NCBI RefSeq assembly: GCF_000722545.1
Contig: NZ_JNVM01000003.1
Span: forward strand, 1-64,000
Source: Paenibacillus tyrphae
Lineage (GTDB): Bacteria > Bacillota > Bacilli > Paenibacillales > NBRC-103111
Direction: 5' to 3'
Length of the DNA stretch: 64,000 nucleotides
The number at the start of each line of letters is the position of its first letter. The stretch's first letter is position 1. Shown here one piece after another: positions 15,882 to 24,363 of this stretch. The position numbers and the translations under genes are program-made. The notes under the pieces were generated by a model. That model saw only the letters and a list, made by a program, of their open reading frames with translations, was not told the origin of the DNA and made no database searches.

Positions 15882-16420
15882 CGTCTGCTGAGATCGGCAA
15901 GCTTGTTGACCGTTTCCCAATTCCTTGTCGTCGCGGTCACCTTCAGCTTCTTTTCCACAAAATTATTCGAAAATAAAGATTTCCCGTACCCCTTCCGGGA
16001 TAAAATATATACTTCCCGGCTCAGCACCCGGAAATCGTCCACATCGTTGTTGTACGACTCGAAATGTTCTATCGCTTCGGCGGTCGGCTGCGATGCGAGG
16101 AAGGTTACATATACTTTTTCACCTTCCTTGAGCACCGCGACGGCAAACGGATTTCGCTTAATGACCTCATCAAGCTCGTCTCTGCTCCTGATCACGACGG
16201 GAACGTCGTACCCTAGCGCCTCGTTTAACGTGCTTTCGATCCGATCGCGAAGAACGATTGTATCCGTTTCCGTCGTCTCGAAGATGACGTTCCCGCTCTG
16301 AATGTAAGTCGTCACCTCCTGCAGCTGCATCGATTCGAAAATGCTTTTCAAGCGGTCCATTTTAATTATTTTTTGTCCGCTCACATTAATCCCGCGCAGC
16401 ATCGCAACGTAAGTATTCAT
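15878..16420 (-). CDS. DUF1697 family protein
   Basis: A 180-residue protein with the DUF1697 start MNTYVAMLRGINVSGQKIIK and the segment VTTYIQSGNVIFETTETD, which are diagnostic. Later FLASQPTAEAIEHF and EVYILSRKGYGKSLFSNNFV also fit. Function is unknown in the family. It starts 3 bases after the upstream gene ends, so the run from 16888 down to 15211 looks like one operon. Confidence 0.92.
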   Translation of the reverse strand: MNTYVAMLRGINVSGQKIIKMDRLKSIFESMQLQEVTTYIQSGNVIFETTETDTIVLRDRIESTLNEALGYDVPVVIRSRDELDEVIKRNPFAVAVLKEGEKVYVTFLASQPTAEAIEHFESYNNDVDDFRVLSREVYILSRKGYGKSLFSNNFVEKKLKVTATTRNWETVNKLADLSRR

Positions 16421-16423
16421 TGT

Positions 16424-16888
16424 TTAGGACCCTACTTTCTGCAATTGTTGTTCGATATAATCGATCGCCTCGTCTTTATTCTTGAACACCCATTCGATCG
16501 TTTCCAGCCCTTCATCGCTGTTGATTCCAAGCAGCAGCGTCCTGACGGCCTCCTCGCAAGGCGGGCCCACGATGACAGCCAGGGGTAGGGCCGGCTCGCA
16601 GCAGCCTGTACTGACATCTAGCGCCAACTCCAGCATATCTCCCCATTCGTACTTCAGATCGGACCAGTCCAAAATAACCGCATCCGGTTTCCAGGCTTCC
16701 AGCGCCGCCCGCCCCATCGCTTTCATATATACCGCATCGCTGTTCCCCGCCGAGCCGAAGCCGTATTCGCCCGAGTATTTTATAATCATCATATCGCGAT
16801 ATTCCACAGTCTTTGACGGCCCAACAAAATAATCAACTTGAATATCGCTTAATTCGGATAATTTTACTTCCCGAAAATCGGATTTCAT
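16424..16888 (-). CDS. Hypothetical protein
   Basis: A 154-residue soluble protein I do not recognise. The middle part, ALEAWKPDAVILDWSDLKYE, followed by LPLAVIVGPPCEEAVRTLL and a C-terminal helix ending DEAIDYIEQQLQKV, gives an alternating strand-helix pattern that recalls a STAS or CheY-like fold, without phosphorylation motifs I can place. The ATG at 16888 has GAGGGTGG in front; a GTG six codons upstream is the alternative. Confidence 0.75.
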   Translation of the reverse strand: MKSDFREVKLSELSDIQVDYFVGPSKTVEYRDMMIIKYSGEYGFGSAGNSDAVYMKAMGRAALEAWKPDAVILDWSDLKYEWGDMLELALDVSTGCCEPALPLAVIVGPPCEEAVRTLLLGINSDEGLETIEWVFKNKDEAIDYIEQQLQKVGS

Positions 16889-16971
16889 AGCGTCCACCCT
16901 CACCACTTTTTCTAAATCATCCCATTATACCAAATATCGCGTTTAAAAGGAGGGAGTCCGTGGTGTAAGGA

Positions 16972-17571
16972 CTACTTCTGAGCTGCCTTCATTTTTTGTT
17001 TCATCTCGTCCAGCATTCGCTGTCTGGCTATTCGGGGATCGAGTTCAGGGTTCAAGATGTATTGGAGATACTGTTTGGCGCTGCTTTCGATCTGCTCGTC
17101 CGTTGCTTGTGCCGCGCCGTACAATTTGAAATGCGGGAGCATCGTCATGCCGATTTGGTTGGCAAGGGCTTGCAAGGGCCGGGTCAGTTCGCTGATGGTG
17201 TAACCGATCAAGCCTCCTGCCTGGTAAGACGCTTCCACCCCTCCGATGGAGATGGCAAGCAAAAGTTCTTTACCTGCTACGGCCCTGCCGCCGGGTCCGA
17301 ACAGCCAGGCCGTTGTGAAGACTTCATCCAGCCATTGCTTTAACAGCGACGGCGTGCTGTACCATTGAAGCGGAAATTGCAAAACAAGGCGATCATGCTC
17401 GGCTAGCAGAGCTTGCCCGCGCTCGATGTCAATGGTTTTTTCCGGATACGCTGCATACAACTCGTGCACATTCACTCGATCGGGATGCTGGCGCAATTCC
17501 GTTATCCAACGTTTGTTGACGCGCGACTGTTGCAAATTCGGATGGGCTGCGATAACCAATATTTTCATCAT
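16972..17571 (-). CDS. NAD(P)H-dependent flavodoxin-fold oxidoreductase (KefF/MdaB type)
   Basis: A 199-residue FMN/FAD quinone-reductase-like protein. ILVIAAHPNLQQSRVNKRW is the phosphate-binding start of the family; LVLQFPLQWYSTPSLLKQWL and AVAGKELLLAISIGGVEASY are the flavin-site segments. AAGGAG lies 7 bases before the ATG, which overlaps the SRPBCC stop codon. With the adjacent TetR regulator this fits a detoxification operon reducing quinones or other electrophiles; that role is inferred. Confidence 0.92.
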   Translation of the reverse strand: MMKILVIAAHPNLQQSRVNKRWITELRQHPDRVNVHELYAAYPEKTIDIERGQALLAEHDRLVLQFPLQWYSTPSLLKQWLDEVFTTAWLFGPGGRAVAGKELLLAISIGGVEASYQAGGLIGYTISELTRPLQALANQIGMTMLPHFKLYGAAQATDEQIESSAKQYLQYILNPELDPRIARQRMLDEMKQKMKAAQK

Positions 17572-18011
17572 TTTTCATCTCCTTTTTTATGACATCGGCT
17601 GTCCGCTTGAACTTCCGCTTCAATCGTTTGTTTCATCACTTCAGCTCCCCGTTCTACGCGCATTCGGATCTCCGCTTCGAGCTCATGAGGCAAAAAGTCG
17701 GTGATCCAAACAAGCCGGCTGCGGCTATCATTCTCGGCAAAGACTTGGAACGACGCATGGTGGTGCACAAGCGGCATACGTCCTTCCACTACTGCGTACG
17801 CCAGCCGACGCACCTCGTCATCCACAGCTACGATAAGTTCACGCACGACCGCTCCGTTCGAAAAGGTGAGAATTCGGTAATCGCCATCCAGACGTGTATC
17901 CACGGTATAGCCGGGTACGAAGCGCCGATGCACCGCGCCGACATCACGCACCGCATCCCACACTTGCTCGGGTTTGGCCTCAATCATAATTTCCTTGCGA
18001 ATCGTAGCCAT
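17568..18011 (-). CDS. SRPBCC family protein
   Basis: A 147-residue START/Bet v1-like ligand-binding protein: ATIRKEIMIEAKPEQVWDAV at the N-terminus, a long central beta sheet (DYRILTFSNGAVVRELIVAV; LVHHHASFQVFAENDSRSRL) and the C-terminal helix RVERGAEVMKQTIEAEVQ. Members bind hydrophobic molecules or act in polyketide chemistry. It overlaps the oxidoreductase gene by 4 bases and lies just after a dyad that could be the TetR operator. Confidence 0.9.
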   Translation of the reverse strand: MATIRKEIMIEAKPEQVWDAVRDVGAVHRRFVPGYTVDTRLDGDYRILTFSNGAVVRELIVAVDDEVRRLAYAVVEGRMPLVHHHASFQVFAENDSRSRLVWITDFLPHELEAEIRMRVERGAEVMKQTIEAEVQADSRCHKKGDEK

Positions 18012-18047
18012 ATTCCAATCACTCTCCTTATTGCCATCATATTTTTG

Positions 18048-18065
18048 ATTGACATATAAGTCAAT
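18048..18065. promoter_or_regulatory. Palindrome between TetR and SRPBCC genes
   Basis: ATTGACATATAAGTCAAT is a perfect 18-bp dyad (ATTGAC / GTCAAT, 6-bp spacer) in front of the SRPBCC-oxidoreductase pair. A similar dyad precedes the TetR gene, which makes it a candidate TetR operator. Confidence 0.6.
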
Positions 18066-18082
18066 AATAAAAGTAAAAAAAT

Positions 18083-18736
18083 TTATTGAGGCTTAAACAA
18101 AGACACAGACGATTCGACCACCTGATTCAAAATCTTCTTCAACTGCTCTTTCAATGCCGTTTCCGGAATACCTTGCGCTATAAGTTCCTGCTGCACCTGA
18201 TCCAGATAATTCATCCCCTGAGACACAGAACCCCAGAATTGCATAGCCATCAGATTAGCGTCACCTGGTTGAATCGTGCCCTGCCCGACTCCCCTTTCAA
18301 TCGCTTGAGTCATCGGATACATGAAGCTTTTCACCCACTCGAACGGAGAAAACTCTTCCGGCGTATACAAGTGCTGTAAATCCAAACTAATCCGCATGTA
18401 AAATCGCGGTATTACAGGATCCTCCAAGACACGTTCACATACGATGTGAGCATAATTCTTAAACAGCTCAAACACAGATCCCTCTTGTTCGAAGAAGGTC
18501 TTCGTAAATTTTCTGGATTCCTCCATCATGACTTCATAAAGCTCGCGGAACAATGCCTTTTTACTCTTAAAATAATAGTAGACCAACCCATGCGCAAGCC
18601 CAGCCTGACTCGCGACATCCCCCATCTCGGATGCCGAATAGCCTTTATCGACATACACGCGGATCGCCGCCTGCAAAATTTCTTGTTTACGCTGCTTCCG
18701 AATTTCTTCGTTTTGCTCTCTGGTACGAGGAGACAT
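18083..18736 (-). CDS. TetR/AcrR family transcriptional regulator
   Basis: A 217-residue repressor-like protein. The DNA-binding domain is IRKQRKQEILQAAIRVYVDK followed by MGDVASQAGLAHGLVYYYFK and KKALFRELYEVM. The C-terminal ligand domain is helical and not assignable. The ATG at 18736 has AAAAGGTG upstream; a GTG at 18748 adds four residues. It probably controls the SRPBCC/flavodoxin-fold pair downstream and itself through related dyads. Confidence 0.92.
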   Translation of the reverse strand: MSPRTREQNEEIRKQRKQEILQAAIRVYVDKGYSASEMGDVASQAGLAHGLVYYYFKSKKALFRELYEVMMEESRKFTKTFFEQEGSVFELFKNYAHIVCERVLEDPVIPRFYMRISLDLQHLYTPEEFSPFEWVKSFMYPMTQAIERGVGQGTIQPGDANLMAMQFWGSVSQGMNYLDQVQQELIAQGIPETALKEQLKKILNQVVESSVSLFKPQ

Positions 18737-18754
18737 GTCGCTTTTCACCTTTTC

Positions 18755-18779
18755 ATTTGACTTTGATATTAGTCGAAAT
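18755..18779. promoter_or_regulatory. Dyad upstream of TetR gene
   Basis: ATTTGACT and AGTCGAAAT face each other across 8 bases just upstream of the TetR start. The arms match the TTGAC/GTCAA core of the dyad at 18048-18065 with one mismatch. Confidence 0.45.
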
Positions 18780-18847
18780 TATAGAGAATAACAATCCCGA
18801 TTGTCAATCAAAAAACAAGTCGACCGGTTTCTTAGCTTCATGAAAAT

Positions 18848-18882
18848 AAAAAAACTCCCCGTTCCAAAAGGATGGAGAGTTG
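18848..18882 (-). terminator. Terminator after the OYE-like gene
   Basis: On the minus strand AACTCTCC pairs with GGGGAGTT and is followed by TTTTTTTATTTT, 46 bases after the stop of the flavin oxidoreductase. Confidence 0.75.
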
Positions 18883-18927
18883 TAACCTTCCTACTTGCTG
18901 CATTTCGCTTGGATGAAAGCTTGCTGT

Positions 18928-20043
18928 CTAGGCTTCGGCTTCGACCGGGAACCAGCCCGGGACGGTTAAGATCATCTTCCAAAGCGAATCCGGGATGGCG
19001 AGGCTTTCCTGATCGTTCTTGGACAGCGTCATACGAAGCTCCCGCTCGCGTCCTTGCGCCACTTTAGCAACCCAATCCGGCTCGATGATGAGCGCGCGGC
19101 CGATCGCGATGAGCGGAATTCCCGACTCCAGCGCCTGCACGGCGTCTTGAGCGGTGCGGATCGCTCCCACACCGATCACCGGGACCCGGGTGCCGACCAG
19201 CTCCTGAATGAGCTCCAGGCGGGTTCGGGAATCGTCCGCCCCGCGCCGGGGAACGGACCGGAAATCATTGAGCGAGATATGGAGATAATCGAGTCCACGA
19301 CCCGCAAGCACCTCGACAAAAGCTAACGTATCCGCCATTGTAATCCCCGGCGTTTCTGGCTCCTCAGGTGAAAGCCGGTACCCGACGATGAACGGTTCCT
19401 TTGCATGTTCGCGTACGACCCGCTGCACCTCGTCGATCAGCTCCAGCGGGAACGTCATGCGCTTCTCCAGCGTTCCGCCCCAGCGGTCGGTGCGGCGGTT
19501 GGAGTGCGGGGAGAAAAACTGGTGAATGAGAAATCCGTTGGCCCCGTGAAGCTCGACCCCGTCGAAGCCGGCTTCGATCGCCCGTCGGGTCGCTTCGCCG
19601 AACGCCCGGATGATTCCGGTGATCTCGGAATCGGTCAGTTCGCGGGGCACGGCTGCCCCTTCTTTTTCTTCCGGGATCGCGCTTGCACTCACGAGATCTC
19701 CGCCCGGAAAGCACTTGCGTCCGCCGTGAACGATTTGCAGAATCGCCTTGGCTCCTTCGCTCTTGATGGCTGAGGCCAGGCGGCTCAGCCCGGGAATCAG
19801 CTCGTCGCGGTCGGCGAGCGCCGTCCCCGGGAAGCTCCCGTCGGCAGTGACGCCGGCTGCGGCAGTGATCAGCATGCCGACCCCGCTGGCCCGTCTTGCA
19901 TAGTATTTAATTTCCACATCCGAAACGGACCCGTCCGCCAGCGAAGCGGAATGCGTCATCGGTGCCATGACGATGCGGTTTTTCAGTTCGATCCCATTCG
20001 GTAACGTGAACGGCTCGAGCATGGGTTGAACGGATTTCGTCAT
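18928..20043 (-). CDS. NADH:flavin oxidoreductase (Old Yellow Enzyme family)
   Basis: A 371-residue FMN TIM-barrel enzyme. ELKNRIVMAPMTHSASLADG is the FMN-binding start, ILQIVHGGRKCFPG and GVELHGANGFLIHQFFSPHS the substrate and FMN site (HGAN carries the His-Asn pair), followed by NRRTDRWGGTLEKRMTFPLE and VIGVGAIRTAQDAVQALES. Members reduce activated C=C bonds or nitro groups with NAD(P)H. The second ATG is used: AAGGGAG lies 8 bases upstream, while the first ATG abuts it. It has its own terminator; physiological substrate unknown. Confidence 0.94.
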   Translation of the reverse strand: MTKSVQPMLEPFTLPNGIELKNRIVMAPMTHSASLADGSVSDVEIKYYARRASGVGMLITAAAGVTADGSFPGTALADRDELIPGLSRLASAIKSEGAKAILQIVHGGRKCFPGGDLVSASAIPEEKEGAAVPRELTDSEITGIIRAFGEATRRAIEAGFDGVELHGANGFLIHQFFSPHSNRRTDRWGGTLEKRMTFPLELIDEVQRVVREHAKEPFIVGYRLSPEEPETPGITMADTLAFVEVLAGRGLDYLHISLNDFRSVPRRGADDSRTRLELIQELVGTRVPVIGVGAIRTAQDAVQALESGIPLIAIGRALIIEPDWVAKVAQGRERELRMTLSKNDQESLAIPDSLWKMILTVPGWFPVEAEA

Positions 20044-20105
20044 TTGCTGCATCTCCCTTACTGTTGATTGTGTTTAGTATAACAAACAATCACTGACAAT
20101 GACTG

Positions 20106-20543
20106 TCAGGGAATCAGCTTCATCAAGATCGTCTCTTGCGGATACTCGGTGCGGCACCATCGATATTTCTTCAATACGCCAGGATGTACGGCAGACTCGT
20201 TCTCCACCCGTTTGTAGCCGAACCGGCTGTAGAAGGACTCCAGATGCGCGAACGGAATACAGTAGACGTGCGGAATCCCCCGCCGCCCGGCCTCCTCCAC
20301 CAGCAAACCGACGATGGCGCTTGCCGCCTGCTTCCCCCGGAAGCGCTCCTGCACATAGATGCCGCCCATCTCGTAGGTATCCTGCCCCATGTTGACTAAG
20401 CGGCCGACGCCGGCCATTTCCCCGTTCCATTCGGCGAGCGCGATAATTTCGTTCCCATAATCGGATGCGGCGAATCCCACTTCCCGGTACTGCTCGTTCA
20501 CCCAAGGCATGTCTTCTTCCCGTGCGGCTCTCAAGGTTAGCAT
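20106..20543 (-). CDS. GNAT family N-acetyltransferase
   Basis: A 145-residue acetyltransferase. MLTLRAAREEDMPWVNEQYR opens the fold; MGGIYVQERFRGKQAASAIV carries the acetyl-CoA loop RFRGKQAA, and LESFYSRFGYKRVE the last motif (GNAT motif B). The ATG at 20543 has GGGAGGG nine bases upstream; the longer frame starting at GTG 20564 would contain that site. Substrate unknown. Confidence 0.9.
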   Translation of the reverse strand: MLTLRAAREEDMPWVNEQYREVGFAASDYGNEIIALAEWNGEMAGVGRLVNMGQDTYEMGGIYVQERFRGKQAASAIVGLLVEEAGRRGIPHVYCIPFAHLESFYSRFGYKRVENESAVHPGVLKKYRWCRTEYPQETILMKLIP

Positions 20544-20642
20544 GACCAAATTCCCTCCCTTCACGGTAACATTATAGCACGAGCCTGCGGGCAGGGCCTG
20601 TCCGAGAACAAGTTGCAGCTAAAGTTGCCGCGACATAAAACG

Positions 20643-21419
20643 CTACACCAGATCCTGCAAAAACAGCGTTGCGTTCAAATAACGTTTGGCCAGGGATTGA
20701 AAATACGAGGTCTGCACCGACACCATAGCGATAAAAATCGTATGGCTCAGCAGCTTTTTCTGCCCGTCGCTCAATCCTTCCACCGTCCCGGCATAGTCGT
20801 CGGCTTTTTGCTTGATTAACTGCTCCAGCATATGGTCATGGTTACGCAGGCCGCTGTCGTGTCCGGACAGGTCCAGCACTTGGTCATTGTTTTGGTCGAG
20901 CTCTTCAAAGATCGAGGAGTACGCGGTGTACAAGCGTAGCGGGGAAACGACATCGTCGGCATCGTCGTCCGGGCGGTTGAAGACGAGCGTCAGCAGCTTG
21001 CGGATCGACTCGAAATCAAGCGTCGCCTTCAAATCGTCGATTATGAACAAGATGGCGGTTTGATCGATCGAATATTTTTTCCCTAGCCGCGGCGAAGGAA
21101 TCAGCGACTTGAAATCGCGCTTCACCCAATTTTGCACCGAAGTGACCGAATACTGCGCGTATTCGATCTGATTGCCGAGCGCAACGATATCGGTTAACGA
21201 GAAGCCTTCGCCCGTGTTTTTCATCTTGATCAGCTTCTCGAAGATCGGAGGCAGCGAGGTGGATACGAACGCCCCCAGCGTCTTGCCGTGCTCCATGTCC
21301 GACCGGTGCGATTTGGCCCAGGCCTCCTGCAGTGTAGCCAGCGGCGTCCGATCCGTCTTCCCGGTAAGAGACATCAGCAAGCCGGCCATTTGTTTTCTCG
21401 TTAAATAAAAGGTTTCCAT
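20643..21419 (-). CDS. DUF1836 family protein (probable regulator)
   Basis: A 258-residue protein matching DUF1836: GFSLTDIVALGNQIEYAQYS, then SVQNWVKRDFKSLIPSPRLG and KKYSIDQTAILFIIDDLKAT, RLYTAYSSIFEELDQNND. The MerR-like helix pattern around FSLTDIV...VQNWVKRD suggests DNA binding. I recall that B. subtilis YkrK, a repressor of the htpX protease gene, belongs to this family; this should be checked. The ATG at 21419 follows AAGGGG. A dyad matching one near the divergent transporter lies just upstream. Confidence 0.85.
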   Translation of the reverse strand: METFYLTRKQMAGLLMSLTGKTDRTPLATLQEAWAKSHRSDMEHGKTLGAFVSTSLPPIFEKLIKMKNTGEGFSLTDIVALGNQIEYAQYSVTSVQNWVKRDFKSLIPSPRLGKKYSIDQTAILFIIDDLKATLDFESIRKLLTLVFNRPDDDADDVVSPLRLYTAYSSIFEELDQNNDQVLDLSGHDSGLRNHDHMLEQLIKQKADDYAGTVEGLSDGQKKLLSHTIFIAMVSVQTSYFQSLAKRYLNATLFLQDLV

Positions 21420-21442
21420 AAGCAAGCCCCTTCGTTGCAATG

Positions 21443-21456
21443 AGTTCATTTGAACT
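21443..21456. promoter_or_regulatory. Dyad AGTTC-N4-GAACT upstream of the DUF1836 gene
   Basis: AGTTCATTTGAACT is a perfect dyad with 5-bp arms, 24 bases before the DUF1836 start. The same arms and spacing recur at 21605-21618. Confidence 0.55.
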
Positions 21457-21738
21457 AATCATAAGACTTTGTAGTGAGAATGTCAAAACGCTCATCCCGC
21501 TAAGATTGAGCTTGCTACGGCATTCTCTTTCTCGTTTCTGACGTATTTTCGCCGAGAATGCTTCAAAATAGACTTTGTTATTCAACTCAAAAGGTCGTAA
21601 TATAAGTTCATAAGAACTTGTAAATTAAAAGTTCATCATGCCGCTTCTGCCGCTAAGGTAAACGGGCTACACTAGGAACGACTAGGCCGCAGCCGGCAGT
21701 AAGCGTATCAAACTCGAAAACGATGAGGAGAGCAAACG
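21457..21738. other. Divergent control region between DUF1836 and CDF genes
   Basis: Apart from the second dyad, AAGTTCATAAGAACTT at 21604-21619, and a half-site AAAGTTCATCA around 21629, I see no gene here. AT-rich tracts (21570-21640) fit the divergent promoters. Confidence 0.55.
21604..21619. promoter_or_regulatory. Second AGTTC-N4-GAACT dyad, transporter side
   Basis: AAGTTCATAAGAACTT repeats the arms and 4-base spacing of the dyad at 21443 with one more paired base on each side. It lies about 120 bases before the CDF start. Confidence 0.55.
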
Positions 21739-22704
21739 ATGGGATTATGGGCTTTACTTAAAAAAGGAAATACTTCTTCCTTAATGGCGGCGCTAGGAAA
21801 TACGGCGGTCGCGGCTGCCAAGGGAGTCGCCGCAGCGCTTAGCGGAAGCGGTGCGATGTTCGCGTCGGCCATGCACTCGGTAGCGGATGCGATCAACCAA
21901 GGGTTTGTTTTTGCGGGAAGCGTGCTCGCGGAAAAACAGCCGACCCGGCGGTTTCCCACCGGCTTCGGCCGTGTAATCAATCTGTTCTGTATGGTCGCGG
22001 TCATGGTCGTTTTCTTCATGGCTTACGAAACGATTCTGGAAGGCTTTCATCTGCTGGCCCACCCCGTGCAAGCTTCGAATTTCTGGCTGAACTTTGCCAT
22101 CCTGCTGATCGCCATCCTGATCGACGGTGCCATCCTGTGGAAGGCGATGAAAGAAATCGTCCGCGAAGCGCGCGTGGAAGCCAAAGGACTTGCGATCATA
22201 CCGGCCGCATTTCGGAATGTCGGGCGTTCCGCCCCTCCTACCCGGCTGGTCTTCTACGAAGATATCGTCGCGACGCTGGGCGCGTCTCTTGCCTTGATTG
22301 CGGTTATCGTCACGCAGCTGTCGGATTTCAAAATGCTGGACGGAATCGCCACGATCCTGATCGGATTTCTTATGGTCGGTGTGGCGTTCAAGGTCGGGTA
22401 TGACAATATGGTAGGTCTGATCGGCGTAGCCGCGCCGAAGGATGTAGAGGACCGGGTCGCCGGCCTGCTGCTGGCCGACGCGGATGTCCGGGACATTAAC
22501 CAGCTCCGCATCCTGCAGGAAGGCCGAACGTATCACGTCGACGGCTATGTAGAGCTCCGCGTCGGCTTGACGCTGGCGGACGCCGACGATATTAAGTTCC
22601 GCTTGAAAGCGATCCTGCTGAGCGATCCGGATATTACCGACGTTACGCTTGGCATTCTCGAAGACAACGGTGTCCGGGACTGGAGGCCGGAGCTTACTCC
22701 TTAA
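21739..22704 (+). CDS. Cation diffusion facilitator (CDF) transporter
   Basis: A 321-residue inner-membrane divalent-cation/proton antiporter. The first metal site is MHSVADAIN (His46 and Asp50 of HxxxD); the second lies in [10 protein letters not shown] with Glu-Asp. About five to six membrane segments are visible ([50 protein letters not shown]), then a cytoplasmic C-terminal domain ([20 protein letters not shown]). RBS GAGGAG. Metal (Zn, Mn, Fe or Co) cannot be fixed from the sequence. The 3' end overlaps the converging clpP by 4 bases. Confidence 0.93.
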   Translation: MGLWALLKKGNTSSLMAALGNTAVAAAKGVAAALSGSGAMFASAMHSVADAINQGFVFAGSVLAEKQPTRRFPTGFGRVINLFCMVAVMVVFFMAYETILEGFHLLAHPVQASNFWLNFAILLIAILIDGAILWKAMKEIVREARVEAKGLAIIPAAFRNVGRSAPPTRLVFYEDIVATLGASLALIAVIVTQLSDFKMLDGIATILIGFLMVGVAFKVGYDNMVGLIGVAAPKDVEDRVAGLLLADADVRDINQLRILQEGRTYHVDGYVELRVGLTLADADDIKFRLKAILLSDPDITDVTLGILEDNGVRDWRPELTP

Positions 22705-23285
22705 ACGTCGCGGTACAGAATTTGGTCGATGATCCCGTAGGCCAGAGCGTCCTGCGCATTCATAAAATAATCCCGGTCAGTATCGCGTTCGACCGTATCC
22801 AAGGGCTGCCCGGTATGTGCCGCGAGCAGCCCGTTCATTTTGTCGCGAAGCTTGAGTATTCTTCGGGCGCCGATCTCGATGTCCGAAGCCTGGCCTTGAG
22901 CCCCGCCTAGGGGCTGGTGAATCATGACTTCGCTGTTCGGCAGCGCGTAGCGTTTCCCTTTCGTACCGCCGGACAGAAGAAACGCCCCCATCGATGCGGC
23001 AAGTCCGATGCACAGCGTGCTCACATCGGGCTTGACATGCCGCATGGCATCGTAGATGGCAAGGCCGGCCGCAATCGAACCGCCGGGGCTGTTGATATAC
23101 AGCTTGATTTCTTTGTCCGGATCGTCCGCGTCCAGAAACAAGAGCTGGGCGATGATCGCATTTGCTGCTTCGTCCGTAACCGGTCCGGTCAAAAACACGA
23201 TCCGGTCCTGCAGCAGCCTGGAATAAATGTCGTACGTCCGTTCTCCGCGGCCGGTTTGCTCGACCACATAAGGAATCAGATGCAT
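22701..23285 (-). CDS. clpP: ATP-dependent Clp protease proteolytic subunit (ClpP)
   Basis: A 194-residue serine peptidase subunit that forms tetradecamers with a Clp ATPase. The triad is visible: Ser98 in GLAASMGAF, His123 in MIHQPLGG, and Asp172 in TDRDYFM. The N-terminus [20 protein letters not shown] is typical. GAAGGAGG precedes the ATG. It is the last gene of a MerR / beta-rich protein / clpP operon, not the usual solitary clpP context, so it is probably a second, specialised copy; whether a canonical clpP lies elsewhere cannot be seen here. Confidence 0.95.
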   Translation of the reverse strand: MHLIPYVVEQTGRGERTYDIYSRLLQDRIVFLTGPVTDEAANAIIAQLLFLDADDPDKEIKLYINSPGGSIAAGLAIYDAMRHVKPDVSTLCIGLAASMGAFLLSGGTKGKRYALPNSEVMIHQPLGGAQGQASDIEIGARRILKLRDKMNGLLAAHTGQPLDTVERDTDRDYFMNAQDALAYGIIDQILYRDV

Positions 23286-23303
23286 GAAACGTACCTCCTT
23301 CGG

Positions 23304-23846
23304 TTATCGATGATTAAAGCTGTAATCGATGCGGTACTTTTTCTCCCAATCCTCGAAATATCCGCTTCGCGGTCGAACGATCGGCGGGACAATAACGAAT
23401 TCGCGTGCTCTTTCGGCCGCTCTGTCTTGAAGCCTGCATTGCAGCGCCTTGACTCGTTCGACCACTTCCTCGTCAACCGGCCAATCTTCCGCGTCGTCCT
23501 CCACTTTTAACTCCAGTGAGATGCCTTGGACCGCACGGACCTCCGTTTCTCCATCCTTGTATTCCACAACGATTCCAAGTTCCGCCCTGCCGCAAGCTGC
23601 CGCCTCCTCGGTGTACAGTTCGAGAAATACGTCATGATCCTCCGGCGAATTCCCGAGCAGAATAATACAGAGGTCGGTTTCCGGGTAGCCGTTCAAATTC
23701 GGAGAACGATGCACGCCTAGAGGCAGGTCAACCGTCAGCCGAACATCCGTGATGCTCCCGGCCTGAGGCAGATTGAAACGGACCCACAGATGATTCATGC
23801 CTTCCTCATGCTCCATGGCTTGCTTCGCGAGCCTTGCGACGATCAT
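23304..23846 (-). CDS. Unknown beta-rich protein, middle gene of MerR-ClpP operon
   Basis: A 180-residue soluble protein. Residues about 15-125 alternate short strands (MNHLWVRFNLPQAGSITDVR; DHDVFLELYTEEAAACG; AELGIVVEYKDGETEV), followed by a helix-rich tail (VDEEVVERVKALQCRLQDRA). The pattern recalls the beta-sandwich-plus-helix that follows vWA domains, but this is only a resemblance. The ATG at 23846 overlaps the MerR stop (ATGA), so it is translationally coupled; clpP starts 18 bases after its end. It may be an adaptor or regulator for ClpP; no family is recognised. Confidence 0.8.
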   Translation of the reverse strand: MIVARLAKQAMEHEEGMNHLWVRFNLPQAGSITDVRLTVDLPLGVHRSPNLNGYPETDLCIILLGNSPEDHDVFLELYTEEAAACGRAELGIVVEYKDGETEVRAVQGISLELKVEDDAEDWPVDEEVVERVKALQCRLQDRAAERAREFVIVPPIVRPRSGYFEDWEKKYRIDYSFNHR

Positions 23847-24262
23847 GGCCGGTTCTCCCCTTTCATGACGTCCGAAACGGCGGCAATAATTTTTCGTTTC
23901 AGTTCGCCCGGGGTTTGCGGCCCCACCGTGATATACACATCGTCGCTGATTCGGCACGTCTCGTTCTCCAGTACGCGCTCCGGGCGGTACATGTCCATGC
24001 TCTCTCCGATCCGCCTTATTTCGTCCAACGGCAAACCCTTCAGCCTCTCCTGAATGGCGGCAAGCGTCTCTCCGGTCTTGGAAAGCGTCAGAACCGCGCG
24101 AAAATAATGCAGATGCTTATCCGTGTAGACACGCTTGTTGCCCGCCAGTTCAAGCGGAGGAACGATCCCGATCTGCGTGTAATAGCGCACGGTCCGAAGG
24201 TTGATCCCCGGTTCGTCCTGCTGAAGCAGCTCCGTGATTTGCTTGGCCGTATAGCCGTTCAT
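23843..24262 (-). CDS. MerR family transcriptional regulator
   Basis: A 139-residue regulator. The DNA-binding winged helix is MNGYTAKQITELLQQDEPGI, LRTVRYYTQIGIVPPLELAG, NKRVYTDKHLHYFRAVLTLS. A dimerisation helix follows (TLAAIQERLKGLPLDEIRRI). No conserved Cys pair for metal sensing is seen. It heads an operon with an unknown beta-rich protein and clpP. A MerR-style dyad lies 30 bases upstream. Confidence 0.92.
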   Translation of the reverse strand: MNGYTAKQITELLQQDEPGINLRTVRYYTQIGIVPPLELAGNKRVYTDKHLHYFRAVLTLSKTGETLAAIQERLKGLPLDEIRRIGESMDMYRPERVLENETCRISDDVYITVGPQTPGELKRKIIAAVSDVMKGENRP

Positions 24263-24293
24263 CCGATCACCTCGTAACAGTTTAGTGTTTGTT

Positions 24294-24309
24294 TTACAGT
24301 TTACTGTAA
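24294..24309. promoter_or_regulatory. MerR-type dyad upstream of the merR-clpP operon
   Basis: TTACAGTTTACTGTAA has 7-bp arms (TTACAGT / ACTGTAA) around 2 bases. A weaker CAGT-TG-ACTG follows at 24316-24325. Position in front of the operon suggests autoregulation. Confidence 0.6.
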
Positions 24310-24363
24310 CATATGCAGTTGACTGTAATTATATCCGTCGGCATGCAAAATAGCAATAATCAA

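Noticed and set aside
21650..21690. Short stretch resembling plasmid ColE1-type origin sequence (GGCTACACTA)
   Set aside because: Only about 10 bases match and no rep gene, RNA I/II or oriT signals are nearby; chance match in a promoter region.
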